Part shown: positions 55,759 through 64,000 of the stretch, in pieces | How the letters are laid out: each line of letters starts with the position of its first letter | Numbering within the stretch: position 1 is the stretch's first letter | DNA from: Hoyosella subflava DQS3-9A1 | GTDB taxonomy: Bacteria; Actinomycetota; Actinomycetes; Mycobacteriales; Mycobacteriaceae | NCBI RefSeq assembly: GCF_000214175.1 | Contig: NC_015564.1 | Coordinates: 1,736,001-1,800,000 of the forward strand | Reading direction: 5' to 3' | DNA length: 64,000 nucleotides | Notes under the pieces: model-generated | Database searches by the model: none | Seen by the model: only the letters and a program-made list of their open reading frames with translations | What the model was told of the DNA's origin: nothing | Program-made: the position numbers and the translations under genes

Positions 55759-57267
55759 GTGACCGCGCGTTTGCGGCAATCAACGAATTCATTAGGACAT
55801 AACGATTTCACGCCGGACGACGGCGCGATCGAACTCAACGGTGATCCGCTCGCGGAACCTGGGGGACAAGCGAGCGACGCCCGCACCGACGTCTCCGTTG
55901 GTGAACTCCAACTTGAAGACCGCACGTCGCTGCGGCGCGTTGCGGGTCTATCGACCGAGCTCACCGACATCACAGAAGTCGAATATCGGCAACTACGGCT
56001 CGAAAAAGTCGTGCTCGCTGGGGTATGGACGCAAGGCACATCGGCCCAAGCTGAGGCAAGTCTTCGGGAACTGGCAGCACTCGCGGAAACTGCGGGTTCC
56101 GCCGTTCTCGACGGCGTCATCCAGCGACGTGACAAGCCGGACGCCGCGACCTACCTGGGCTCGGGTAAAGCCGCTGAACTTAGGGAGATCGTGCTCTCGA
56201 CCGGCGCCGATACCGTGATCTGCGATGGCGAGCTCACCCCTGCGCAGCTCACCGCGCTGGAGAAGATCGTCAAGGTCAAGGTGATCGACCGTACGGCCTT
56301 GATTCTGGATATCTTCGCTCAGCACGCGACTTCGCGTGAAGGCAAAGCTCAGGTGACGCTCGCGCAGATGGAATACATGCTGCCGAGGCTGCGCGGCTGG
56401 GGCGAGGCCCTTTCGCGGCAGGCCGGCGGGCGCGCCGGCAGTAATGGCGGCGTAGGTTTGCGCGGGCCTGGTGAAACGAAGATCGAAACCGACCGTCGCC
56501 GGATCCGCGAACGCATGGCGAAGCTCAAGCGGGAGATCAGGGCGATGAAAAGTGCGCGTGACACCAAGCGCGCGCGCCGTCAGCGCAACCAAGTTCCGTC
56601 GGTAGCGATCGTCGGCTACACGAACGCCGGCAAATCGAGCCTGCTCAACGCATTGACCGGCGCGGGAGTGCTCGTTCAGAACGCGCTGTTCGCGACACTC
56701 GATCCGACTACCAGGCGGGCATCACTGGACGACGGTCGAGAGTACGTGCTGACTGACACCGTAGGTTTTGTACGGCACCTGCCCACCCAGCTCGTCGAAG
56801 CGTTCAGGTCGACACTCGAGGAAGTCACGGACGCTGACGTACTGGTGCACGTCGTCGACGGATCTGACGAGTTCCCGCTAGGACAGATCAAGGCCGTACG
56901 CGAAGTGATCAATGAGGTTGTTGAAGAGCAGGGCACGACGCCGCCTCCTGAGCTCCTCGTGATTAACAAGACAGATGCCGCGGACCCGATGGCGCTTGCG
57001 CAGCTCCGCCGGGCGCTGCCAGGCGCGGTATTCGTCTCGGCGCATTCTGGTGCGGGGCTTACCGCGTTGCGGGAACAACTCGCTGACAGACTCGGTCGCA
57101 AGGATGTTGAGGTGCTCGTCGAAGTGCCATACGCACGTGGAGAGCTCGTCGCACGAATCCACACAGAGGGAACGGTCACCGGCGAAACGCACGAGGCTGA
57201 AGGCACCCGGATTCGGGCGCACGTACCGTACTCACTCGCGGCGAGCCTGCAGGAGTTCGCACTCTAG
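55759..57267 (+). CDS. hflX: GTPase HflX
   Basis: This 502-residue protein starts at GTG 55759, with GGGGAAG upstream. The N-terminal HflX domain (VYLGSGKAAELREIV-like segment TYLGSGKAAEL) is followed by a coiled helical link and the G domain: VGYTNAGKSSLLNALTG (G1), DTVGFVRHLP (G3) and INKTDAAD (G4). HflX splits stalled or stressed ribosomes. Confidence 0.96.
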   Translation: MTARLRQSTNSLGHNDFTPDDGAIELNGDPLAEPGGQASDARTDVSVGELQLEDRTSLRRVAGLSTELTDITEVEYRQLRLEKVVLAGVWTQGTSAQAEASLRELAALAETAGSAVLDGVIQRRDKPDAATYLGSGKAAELREIVLSTGADTVICDGELTPAQLTALEKIVKVKVIDRTALILDIFAQHATSREGKAQVTLAQMEYMLPRLRGWGEALSRQAGGRAGSNGGVGLRGPGETKIETDRRRIRERMAKLKREIRAMKSARDTKRARRQRNQVPSVAIVGYTNAGKSSLLNALTGAGVLVQNALFATLDPTTRRASLDDGREYVLTDTVGFVRHLPTQLVEAFRSTLEEVTDADVLVHVVDGSDEFPLGQIKAVREVINEVVEEQGTTPPPELLVINKTDAADPMALAQLRRALPGAVFVSAHSGAGLTALREQLADRLGRKDVEVLVEVPYARGELVARIHTEGTVTGETHEAEGTRIRAHVPYSLAASLQEFAL

Positions 57268-57270
57268 CGG

Positions 57271-58458
57271 ATGCGCCACATTCCCGTTCGGTCCAGCTAC
57301 CGGCGCTCATCCATTGTGGGCGCCGGTATTGCTGCTGTGCTGGCGGCAGGGTTGCTCGCTGCACCGGTGGGGGCGCAGGAAACCGACGGACCGCCGAGCG
57401 TGGAATCGCTCTGCGTGCCCGTTGATCGCGAACTTGAGGAGCTCTCGGGACTCATCGTGGCTGACGAGGTTGTGTACGCCATCCCGGACGGCGGCAGCAG
57501 CGTGGCCGTGGCCGAGCTCGCGAACGTCCTCGCTGGCGACTGTACGGTGACGAGATGGTTGCGCAGCGAGCTCAATCCGTTTGATCCGGAAGACCTCACC
57601 GCCCGAGGCGACCGCCTGTGGATAGCGGATGTCGGGGACAACCGGGCGGCGCGCGAAACAATTGCACTGCTCAGCGTGGACCGCGATGGTGCCAACGCGG
57701 TGCTCCATCGGCTGCGTTACCCGGAAGGCGCTCGTGACGCCGAGACCATCCTGCTTGACCGTGTTGGGATGCCGATCATCGTGACGAAAGGCGTCGGTGT
57801 CGGAGAGGTGTACGTTCCAGAAGGCGGCACATCTGTTGACGACCTCCCCTCGCCTGGGCCCGTGGACCTCGTGAAGGCGGGGGAACTGACATTTTCGATG
57901 ACAGAAACCCCGGGCGGCCCCATTGGACCATTCGGCTCAGTCCTTGCCACTGGCGGCGCGGTGAACGCCGAAGGAACGATCGCAGCGGTCCGAACGTACA
58001 CCGACGTCTACTTCTACGCGGACGAAGACGGCGACCTGCTCGATGCACTCACTCGGGACCCTGTCGTCCTGCCGATCCCGAATGAGCCTCAGGGGGAAGC
58101 GATCGCCTTTACTGCTGACGGTGATCTGCTCACCGCATCGGAGTTGGGCTTTCCCATCACCGGCGATCCCGCACGTCCGCCGGATGCGAATGAACCGCTT
58201 CCGCCGATCCAGATCCTTCGCGGCGTCGAGGACTATGTGTGGTCTCAGGTTGCTCAGCGCGCCGCTACGCCGGAACCCGCTGATGACGTGGCTGTGCCGA
58301 CGCAATCAGACCCAGCGGGTGCAGGCACCGTTGCAGAGCCACCGCCAGACGACGACGCGCTGGACAGTTTCGGTGTGCGCGTCGCGGCAGTGGGTGTGGG
58401 GCTGTTTATCTCCGTGCTGATTGCTGGTGCGACAGTTCTCTGGTGGAGGCGAAAGTAG
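57271..58458 (+). CDS. Secreted/membrane-anchored beta-propeller-like protein (Rv2721c-like)
   Basis: This 395-residue protein starts 3 bases after the hflX stop. A signal peptide (SSIVGAGIAAVLAAGLLAAPVGAQE) leads an exported domain with repeated strand motifs (DRLWIADVGDNRAARETIALLSVDR; TEGTIAAVRTYTDVYFYADED type), probably a beta propeller. A Pro/Asp-rich linker and a C-terminal membrane anchor (VGLFISVLIAGATVLWWRRK) follow. It holds the same position as M. tuberculosis Rv2721c. Function unknown. Confidence 0.82.
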   Translation: MRHIPVRSSYRRSSIVGAGIAAVLAAGLLAAPVGAQETDGPPSVESLCVPVDRELEELSGLIVADEVVYAIPDGGSSVAVAELANVLAGDCTVTRWLRSELNPFDPEDLTARGDRLWIADVGDNRAARETIALLSVDRDGANAVLHRLRYPEGARDAETILLDRVGMPIIVTKGVGVGEVYVPEGGTSVDDLPSPGPVDLVKAGELTFSMTETPGGPIGPFGSVLATGGAVNAEGTIAAVRTYTDVYFYADEDGDLLDALTRDPVVLPIPNEPQGEAIAFTADGDLLTASELGFPITGDPARPPDANEPLPPIQILRGVEDYVWSQVAQRAATPEPADDVAVPTQSDPAGAGTVAEPPPDDDALDSFGVRVAAVGVGLFISVLIAGATVLWWRRK

Positions 58459-58465
58459 CTCGTGC

Positions 58466-59197
58466 TCAGAGCTTTCGGATCACGGACACGACCTTGCCGA
58501 GCACCGTGGCGTCATCGCCTGCTATCGGCTCGAAGATTGGGTTCTGCGGCAGCAGCCATACGTGATCTTTCGTTCGTTTGAAAGTCTTGACCGTTGCTTC
58601 GCCCTCGATCATCGCCGCGACAATATCGCCGTTCACCGCGTCTTCCTGCTGACGCACAACTACCCAGTCACCATCGCAGATCGCCGCTTCGATCATGGAC
58701 TCCCCGACAACTTTCAGCAGAAAATGGGAACCCTGGCCCACCAGTTCGGAGGGGAGGGGAAACACATCGTCAATCTGCTGCTCTGCCAGAATCGGCCCGC
58801 CAGCAGCGATTCGTCCCACCACAGGTACGTAGACCGGGGTTACCGTGTGGCCGCCAAAGCTGCCGACTTCGTGCGAGGCGCGGCCGCCACTTCCGAAGGC
58901 CTTAGTGCTGTTGCTCGAGGAACTGTCGTCCTCTGAGCCGCGCACATCTACGGCACGAGGACGATGCGGGTCCCGCCGCAGGTAGCCTTTGCGCTCGAGC
59001 GCCCGGAGTTGATGCGTCACCGACGAGGTTGAAGTCAGCCCGACCGCTTCCCCAATCTCGCGCACACTAGGGGGATAACCACGCTCCATCACGGATGCAC
59101 GTATCACGCTGAGCACCTCGCGCTGCCGCGCAGTCAACGGCGGAAGTGCGTTCTCGGCCTCAGGCTCTGGTGTCCGTGTGCTCCGGCGAGCGCTCAT
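58466..59197 (-). CDS. lexA: SOS repressor LexA
   Basis: This 243-residue protein has an N-terminal winged helix ([44 protein letters not shown]). The Ala-Gly cleavage site is in [10 protein letters not shown], the catalytic serine in [17 protein letters not shown], and the lysine in [10 protein letters not shown]. It is divergent from the LysM gene, and both share a 249-base region carrying two LexA boxes, indicating autoregulation. Confidence 0.97.
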   Translation of the reverse strand: MSARRSTRTPEPEAENALPPLTARQREVLSVIRASVMERGYPPSVREIGEAVGLTSTSSVTHQLRALERKGYLRRDPHRPRAVDVRGSEDDSSSSNSTKAFGSGGRASHEVGSFGGHTVTPVYVPVVGRIAAGGPILAEQQIDDVFPLPSELVGQGSHFLLKVVGESMIEAAICDGDWVVVRQQEDAVNGDIVAAMIEGEATVKTFKRTKDHVWLLPQNPIFEPIAGDDATVLGKVVSVIRKL

Positions 59198-59283
59198 GTT
59201 GATGACTCCTCCTGGCCGTCAATCCAAGGCTGACAGTGCCACGTGTGACTGATGTTGACCATAGTCAACGCCCGACGATTTTC

Positions 59284-59297
59284 CAAACACCTGTTCG
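59284..59297. promoter_or_regulatory. LexA box, lexA-proximal
   Basis: CAAACACCTGTTCG differs from CGAACRNRYGTTYG by a single base in the left arm. It lies 87 bases upstream of lexA on the minus strand. Confidence 0.7.
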
Positions 59298-59363
59298 ACT
59301 GTTTCGGTAGTTCGAGCAAAACTTGTCAGAGTCGCGTGATATCAATCGAACGTGCGATCGAGC

Positions 59364-59377
59364 CAAACGCATGTTCG
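59364..59377. promoter_or_regulatory. LexA box, LysM-gene-proximal
   Basis: CAAACGCATGTTCG again differs from the LexA consensus by one base. It lies 70 bases before the start of the divergent LysM gene. A weaker partial site, CGAACGTGCGATCG, lies at 59347-59360. Confidence 0.7.
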
Positions 59378-59446
59378 AATAACCGGGCATGGTCGAGAGC
59401 GCAACTGCGGTCCGCGTGGGTGGGCCCGAATCGAGTGGAGGTTGTT

Positions 59447-60085
59447 ATGAGCGTCCGGTTTGCTCCCGCTGACAACACGGGAAACCTCAGCGCCCGCTAC
59501 AGTTCTCCGGCCCCATGCATGCGGTCGGGCTTGTCCAGCGTCAGCCGCGCGCGCAGTGGGGTGAGAGCTTCGCACTTCCACCTTGATCGCGACCAGACTG
59601 TGGACTGGGGCAGCCGTCGTGAGGGAGCTGTGCCCCGCCGCCGCAGAACGCAGCGGGAGACGTGGCGGCGTCCGAGCCGTCCCGGACCGCGGTACCGCGA
59701 GGTGCACGGCCGTCCTGGTTGTGCGCCAGCGCGACGCGGGCGTTCGCGTCCGCAATCACGCGAGGACACTCTCGTGCTAAGGCTCATGTTCGCGGCCGTA
59801 GTTGCCGCCATGTGCGCGGTACCGTTGTGGGGCCTGGTCTTCGCTCCTACCACCGGGGGTGTTCCAGACTCCGTACCTGGGACTGTCGGCGTCGTGACAG
59901 TGAATCAAGGTGAGTCCCTAAGTGACGTCGCTCGACGCGTAGCGCCCGCAATGCCGATGGAGGTATCGGTGGCGAGCATCCGCGATCTCAACGGCCTGAG
60001 AAACTCCATGGTGTCGCCTGGACAATCTCTCCTTGCCCCCATCGTCCCGTGCAGTGGGGAATGTGCGGCGGAGCCCGCACAATGA
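59447..60085 (+). CDS. LysM membrane protein, SOS-controlled (Rv2719c/ChiZ-like)
   Basis: This 212-residue protein starts [12 protein letters not shown], with GGAGG upstream. A polar, Arg-rich N-terminus of about 105 residues leads to a single membrane segment ([24 protein letters not shown]) and a C-terminal LysM domain ([21 protein letters not shown]...[16 protein letters not shown]). It occupies the place of M. tuberculosis Rv2719c, a DNA-damage-induced cell-division modulator. A cell-division checkpoint role is likely here because of the SOS boxes. Confidence 0.85.
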   Translation: MSVRFAPADNTGNLSARYSSPAPCMRSGLSSVSRARSGVRASHFHLDRDQTVDWGSRREGAVPRRRRTQRETWRRPSRPGPRYREVHGRPGCAPARRGRSRPQSREDTLVLRLMFAAVVAAMCAVPLWGLVFAPTTGGVPDSVPGTVGVVTVNQGESLSDVARRVAPAMPMEVSVASIRDLNGLRNSMVSPGQSLLAPIVPCSGECAAEPAQ

Positions 60086-60360
60086 GTGCACTGCCCGAGC
60101 ACGACGGTGATGATGCGCTGCTGTACCTGCCCGATTTGACCGCACTTGCGGCGGCGCGCCCGAGCGCATACTTTCGGAAAGGAAAGCACTCGGAATGGGC
60201 AGCGCGGCCCGAATTCATCTACCTGTCCTACAGTGCCCAAGAAGTGGGTGGTTGGCGGCTCGACCCTCTGGCGGGGAGGATAGAGGAAGCGTTTCGGCCA
60301 CCGACCCCGAGCGGTGCCCAGTTCGTAAACCGCGAAGCTGGGTGTGAGCGAGGAGAAGAT
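60082..60360 (+). other. Open in-frame extension in front of nrdR
   Basis: From ATG 60082, which overlaps the stop of the LysM gene as ATGA, the nrdR frame is open for 93 codons. It reads [20 protein letters not shown], then [20 protein letters not shown], and so on to [19 protein letters not shown]. Codon use looks coding-like. It could be an N-terminal extension of NrdR or an unrelated leader. The nrdR start at 60361 has a much better Shine-Dalgarno. Confidence 0.45.
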
Positions 60361-60831
60361 ATGCGTTGTCCATTCTGCAAATCTGCGAGTTCGCGCGTAG
60401 TCGACTCGCGGGAAGCAGACGAGGGACAAGCAATTCGCCGTCGGCGATCCTGCACTGAATGTGGCCGACGGTTCACAACGGTCGAGACGGCCGTGCTCGC
60501 AGTACTGAAGCGCAGCGGTGTCACCGAACCATTCAGTCGGGAAAAGGTTGTTCGTGGGGTGCGCTCCGCTTGCCAGGGCCGCCAGGTGGACGATGATGCT
60601 CTGAACAAGCTCGCACAGCAAGTCGAAGACACCGTCCGTGCGTCAGGAGCAGCCGAGGTACCCAGTCATGAAATCGGGCTGGCAATCCTCGGGCCGCTGC
60701 GCGACCTCGACGAAGTGGCCTATCTGCGCTTCGCCTCCGTTTACCGGTCATTCAGCTCCGCTGACGACTTCGAGAAGGAGATCGAAGACCTTCGAGAGCA
60801 CCGTGAGAGACATAAAACGACGCAGGTTTGA
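60361..60831 (+). CDS. nrdR: Transcriptional repressor NrdR
   Basis: This 156-residue protein has its ATG at 60361 behind GAGGAG. It has the zinc ribbon [22 protein letters not shown]...[13 protein letters not shown] (four Cys) and the ATP-cone ([24 protein letters not shown], then [19 protein letters not shown]). It represses ribonucleotide reductase genes by sensing ATP/dATP. It follows lexA and the LysM gene as in mycobacteria. The frame stays open upstream to 60082. Confidence 0.96.
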   Translation: MRCPFCKSASSRVVDSREADEGQAIRRRRSCTECGRRFTTVETAVLAVLKRSGVTEPFSREKVVRGVRSACQGRQVDDDALNKLAQQVEDTVRASGAAEVPSHEIGLAILGPLRDLDEVAYLRFASVYRSFSSADDFEKEIEDLREHRERHKTTQV

Positions 60832-60931
60832 CCCTGTGGCAAGGGTGGCACGAGTCCACCCCTTGGGTGGCTGCATCTGGGAACGTCGATTGCGGATTAT
60901 GGGTGCATCACTTCCGTTATAAGGAGCAGCC

Positions 60932-61144
60932 ATGACCCGTATACCAGCCGCCCTGACCGTACTTGTTGCAGGGGCAGCCTTAATGCTAGGAGCGGCCGGC
61001 GCGGCAGCCGCACTCAATCCGCAACCACTGCCGCCTTCGGGCATGGCGATCTACACGCAGCAGTCAAGTAACTCATTCGGTAGCGCCGTCAGTTTGAACC
61101 CGCAGCCGCTGCCGCCCCGTACCTGGTACAGCCTCGGCTATTGA
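60932..61144 (+). CDS. Small secreted protein with two LNPQPLPP repeats
   Basis: This 70-residue protein has its ATG behind AAGGAGC. A clear Sec signal peptide (MTRIPAALTVLVAGAALMLGAAGAAA) leaves a mature peptide of about 44 residues that contains the octapeptide LNPQPLPP twice (28-35 and 55-62), separated by a Ser/Gln/Asn-rich spacer, and ends RTWYSLGY. Pro-rich octamers of this kind suggest a polyproline-II ligand displayed outside the cell. It is convergent with hrpA, ending 6 bases from it. No function is known to me. Confidence 0.8.
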   Translation: MTRIPAALTVLVAGAALMLGAAGAAAALNPQPLPPSGMAIYTQQSSNSFGSAVSLNPQPLPPRTWYSLGY

Positions 61145-61150
61145 TCGGGG

Positions 61151-64000
61151 TCACCGGACGGTAAGAGCATCGATTGCGTTTGCGACCCGCTGTTCAGAGA
61201 TGGCGTACGCCGTTCCGACTGCTTGCGCGAACAAGCTAACCCGAAGTTCTTCGATCATCCAGTGAACCTCGTCCACACGTGGGCTAGTGCGCTCGGCTTG
61301 TGGAAGTCGTTCCAGAGTGTCGCTCAGTCGGGCGTAGATCCGGTCGAGCGCCGCCATCCCGCGAGAATCCCGTGACACGCTGCCCGGCAGCGCCTCAACC
61401 CGCCGCCGCGCCGCCGTGAGGTACCGCACGAGGCTGGGAAGCCGATCCGCGCCGCTCTCGGTGACGAAACCAGGGTAAACAAGATCGGCCAGCTGATCGG
61501 AAACGTCCTGTGCGGCTTCATCTGTTCGCCCCGAGAGGACCACACTCAGGGCGTGTGCCTCCTCCAGGACCGGTACCACACGCAAGAGGACGTGGCGAGT
61601 ATGTTCTGTGAGATTTGAGCGCACCTTCGCCGATAGCGAGGCGAAGGTGGCGCCATCCCAGGCGACACCGCCGAATTGGGTGACAAGCACATCAATCGCA
61701 CAGTCACGACAGTCCTCCGCGATGCGTGCGATTCCCCCCGCTGGGGCGTAGTTCAGTATGAGGCGCTGCGCCGCGGGAAACCCGCTGAACACGGATTTTG
61801 GCAGGGGCCCGGCTTCATGTGCGATGAGCGCACGTGTTGCGGACACCATCGAATGGTCCTGCGCGGCAGCGGTGCTCAGTACGCGCACGGCTATGCCCTG
61901 GGGCTCCAGAACTAGCGCCGGGTAGCCACGGACAATGTTGCCGCGCGAGCGATGGTCGACCACGCGGGGAATGTGGCCGCCAGGAAAATCCGGCCACGCC
62001 CAGCGTGGCGGACGTTCTGCCGAAGAACCGGCCCGCGCTACCGCCTTCGTGACAGCTGTGGCGAGACCATCTTTCAGCTCATCGAGGTCCTTCGCTGCAC
62101 GTATGGTGTCGCCGTTGTCATCAATCACGGCAAAAGTCATCCGCAAGTGATCAGGGAGTTCAGTAAGCGTGAAATCATGCGGCTCAATACGCAACCCGCC
62201 GAGTCGGGACAATTCACGCGCGAAAGCAACGGGCATCGGTTCCGTGCGCGGCTTCACGGCCGACAACGCTGCAGCAGCGAAGTCTGGCGCGGGAACGACC
62301 TGACGGCGCACGGCCTTAGGGAGTGTTTTGATCAGTGCGACCGCAAGTTCGTTTCGCAGACCGGGTACGAGCCATTCAAACCCTACCGGTCGCACACGTT
62401 CCAGCTGTGAAAGGGGAATCTGTACTGTTACCCCGTCGCGCGGGTGGCCGGGCTCGAAGTGGTACGAAAGCGGGAATAGTAGGTCGGCCTGCTTCCATGC
62501 ATCGGGAAAGTCTCGGGCATGCACCGCTGCAGCATCTGTGTTCACCAGCGTTTCTGTGGTGAAGGTCAATAGTTCAGGGTTCGAGTGTTTCTTCTTCTTC
62601 CACCAGCTGTCGAAATGCCGGGCTGAGACAACGGTGTCGGGGAGTCGGGCATCGTAAAAGTCGAACAGGGTGTCGTCGTCAACGAGAATGTCACGACGCC
62701 TTGCCCGATTTTCGAGATCCTCGACGTCGGCAAGCAGTTCGCGATTCCGCGTGAAAAACTCGTGCCGAAAGTCCCACTCGCCCTGGACAAGTGCGTGACG
62801 AATGAACAGTTCGCGAGAGGTTTCCGTATCGATTGATCCGTAATTCACGCGGCGTTTTGCCGCGAGCGGGACGCCAAAAAGGGTGACGCGCTCGTAGGCG
62901 AGCACCGCTCCTTGTCTACTGGACCAGTGCGGCTCGGAGTACACGCGCTTGACGAGGTCCCCGGCGAGGCGTTCGGCCCAGGCAGGTTCGATTTTCGCCA
63001 CCGTGCGCGCCCAGAGCCGGGATGTTTCAACAAGTTCCGCGGCCATCACGAACTGGGGTGGCTTCTTCGCGAGCGCGGAGCCCGGGAACACCATGAACTT
63101 TGCCCCGCGTGCGCCAAGGAACTCACGCGTATCTGCTTCGCGCATACCAATGTGCGACAGCAGCCCCGAAAGCAGGGCCTGATGGACAGTGTCTGGTGCC
63201 GCGGGGCTCTCATTCTGCAACCAGCCGAGCCCGGAACAGATCTGTTTCAGCTGGCCGCGGAGGTCCTGCCATTCGCGGATACGCTGCCAGTGCAGAAACT
63301 CGCCTCGGCAAAGTTTCCGGAACTGGCTGGACGACAGTTCGGTCCTTGTCTCACGCAGGTAATTCCACAAGTCGAGGTAGGCAAGGAAGTCGGAGCCTGA
63401 CTCAGCGAACCGCCGATGTAGTTCATCAGCTTTCTGTTGCTGTTCACTCGGGCGTTCTCGCACATCCTGAATCGAAAGTCCTGCCACTACAGTGAGCACT
63501 TCACGCAGACAGCCACTGGCGTGCGCCTCGACCAGCATGCGCCCGAGCCGGGGATCGATGGGTAGCGCGGCAAGCTGGCGCCCTACCTCGGTGAGCGTGT
63601 GGCCACGTTTTCCGCCCCCGGGCTTGGCGAGGGCGCCGAGTTCTTCGAGAAGTCGGACACCGTCTCGCACGCTGCGCGGATCGGGTGCATCGATGAAAGG
63701 GAAGTCCGCGACGTCGCCGAGGTCAAGTGACGCCATTTGCAGGACTACTGCAGCAAGGTTTGTGCGCAGAATTTCAGGATCGGTGAAGAGTGGCCGGTCG
63801 TCGAAGTCCTGCTCAGAATAGAGGCGCACGCAAATCCCGTCGGATACGCGCCCGCAACGCCCTGCTCTCTGGCGTGCCGATGCCTGCGATATCGGTTCGA
63901 TTGGCAGTCGCTGCACCTTGGTCCGGAGCGAATACCGTGAGATACGCGCGTAACCGGGATCGATGACGTACTTGATGCCGGGAACTGTCAGCGACGTTTC
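61151..64000 (-). CDS. hrpA: ATP-dependent RNA helicase HrpA (N-terminal part outside the window)
   Basis: The frame is open from the window edge at 64000 to the stop at 61151, about 949 residues. The edge carries helicase motif V (ETSLTVPGIKYVIDPG), followed by QRAGRCGRVSDGICVRLYS (motif VI). The ratchet, winged-helix and HA2 domains and the long DUF3418 C-terminal region complete bacterial HrpA. The helicase motifs I to IV lie beyond the window. An internal GTG or ATG near 63916 is not the true start. Confidence 0.93.
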   Translation of the reverse strand, partial: ETSLTVPGIKYVIDPGYARISRYSLRTKVQRLPIEPISQASARQRAGRCGRVSDGICVRLYSEQDFDDRPLFTDPEILRTNLAAVVLQMASLDLGDVADFPFIDAPDPRSVRDGVRLLEELGALAKPGGGKRGHTLTEVGRQLAALPIDPRLGRMLVEAHASGCLREVLTVVAGLSIQDVRERPSEQQQKADELHRRFAESGSDFLAYLDLWNYLRETRTELSSSQFRKLCRGEFLHWQRIREWQDLRGQLKQICSGLGWLQNESPAAPDTVHQALLSGLLSHIGMREADTREFLGARGAKFMVFPGSALAKKPPQFVMAAELVETSRLWARTVAKIEPAWAERLAGDLVKRVYSEPHWSSRQGAVLAYERVTLFGVPLAAKRRVNYGSIDTETSRELFIRHALVQGEWDFRHEFFTRNRELLADVEDLENRARRRDILVDDDTLFDFYDARLPDTVVSARHFDSWWKKKKHSNPELLTFTTETLVNTDAAAVHARDFPDAWKQADLLFPLSYHFEPGHPRDGVTVQIPLSQLERVRPVGFEWLVPGLRNELAVALIKTLPKAVRRQVVPAPDFAAAALSAVKPRTEPMPVAFARELSRLGGLRIEPHDFTLTELPDHLRMTFAVIDDNGDTIRAAKDLDELKDGLATAVTKAVARAGSSAERPPRWAWPDFPGGHIPRVVDHRSRGNIVRGYPALVLEPQGIAVRVLSTAAAQDHSMVSATRALIAHEAGPLPKSVFSGFPAAQRLILNYAPAGGIARIAEDCRDCAIDVLVTQFGGVAWDGATFASLSAKVRSNLTEHTRHVLLRVVPVLEEAHALSVVLSGRTDEAAQDVSDQLADLVYPGFVTESGADRLPSLVRYLTAARRRVEALPGSVSRDSRGMAALDRIYARLSDTLERLPQAERTSPRVDEVHWMIEELRVSLFAQAVGTAYAISEQRVANAIDALTVR

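Noticed and set aside
59323-59345. A confident RecA-NDp promoter for the LysM gene
   Set aside because: It departs from the TTGTCRGTG box at one base and lacks the final T of TAnnnT.

Overview
The window is chromosomal DNA from a high-GC actinobacterium of the order Mycobacteriales. The core gene order from about 17.9 kb to 60.8 kb follows the Mycobacterium tuberculosis ftsK to nrdR region: ftsK, argA-like GNAT, pgsA3, cinA, clgR, pspA, pspM, an Rv2739c-like glycosyltransferase, DUF3046, recA, recX, miaB, an Rv2732c-like membrane protein, DUF349, an Rv2728c-like protein, miaA, dapF, hflX, an Rv2721c-like protein, lexA, a LysM protein and nrdR. The moderate GC content and the many inserted metabolic genes suggest an environmental genus near Rhodococcus or Hoyosella, but the genus cannot be fixed from sequence alone. 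No rRNA, tRNA, insertion sequence, prophage or CRISPR array was seen, and no gap without a gene exceeds about 300 bases.

Layout. 0-1.3 kb: a DUF1326/DUF2182 pair rich in cysteines. 1.4-10.9 kb: a maltose/alpha-glucoside regulon with two GH13 alpha-glucosidases, a MalEFG transporter, an MsiK-type ATPase and a LacI regulator, with operators in the divergent promoter region. 11.0-15.0 kb: a visibly more GC-rich acyl-CoA module (SDR, acyl-CoA dehydrogenase, APH-fold protein) facing an unusual XRE-TetR fusion regulator. 15.2-17.6 kb: an NTF2-fused flavin monooxygenase and a membrane protein. 17.9-31.7 kb: ftsK, a TerC manganese exporter behind a yybP-ykoY riboswitch, an ECF42-type sigma factor with its DGPF partner, and the phage-shock module behind a SigE-type promoter. 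31.7-33.6 kb: DNA-damage controlled recA-recX. 33.5-39.4 kb: a TAXI-TRAP transporter operon and an SbtA-like bicarbonate transporter with a divergent regulator. 39.4-44.7 kb: miaB to miaA. 44.8-54.7 kb: an insertion relative to the mycobacterial order, holding a second sugar ABC system with a GH32-like hydrolase and its own LacI repressor, two CNNM/CBS membrane proteins and a FabG-like reductase. 54.7-64 kb: dapF, hflX, lexA and its divergent SOS-controlled LysM gene, nrdR, a tiny secreted LNPQPLPP-repeat protein and a cut-off hrpA.

The two sugar systems are independent of each other, each with its own LacI repressor, binding protein, permease pair, ATPase and cytoplasmic glycosidase. The stress genes form a linked network: SigE probably drives clgR-psp, while LexA and PafBC-type signals drive recA. 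LexA also governs lexA and the LysM gene. The most unusual items are the LNPQPLPP peptide, the open in-frame extension in front of nrdR, the XRE-TetR fusion with its operator array, the riboswitch with a visible Shine-Dalgarno switch, and the small membrane protein in the psp region.
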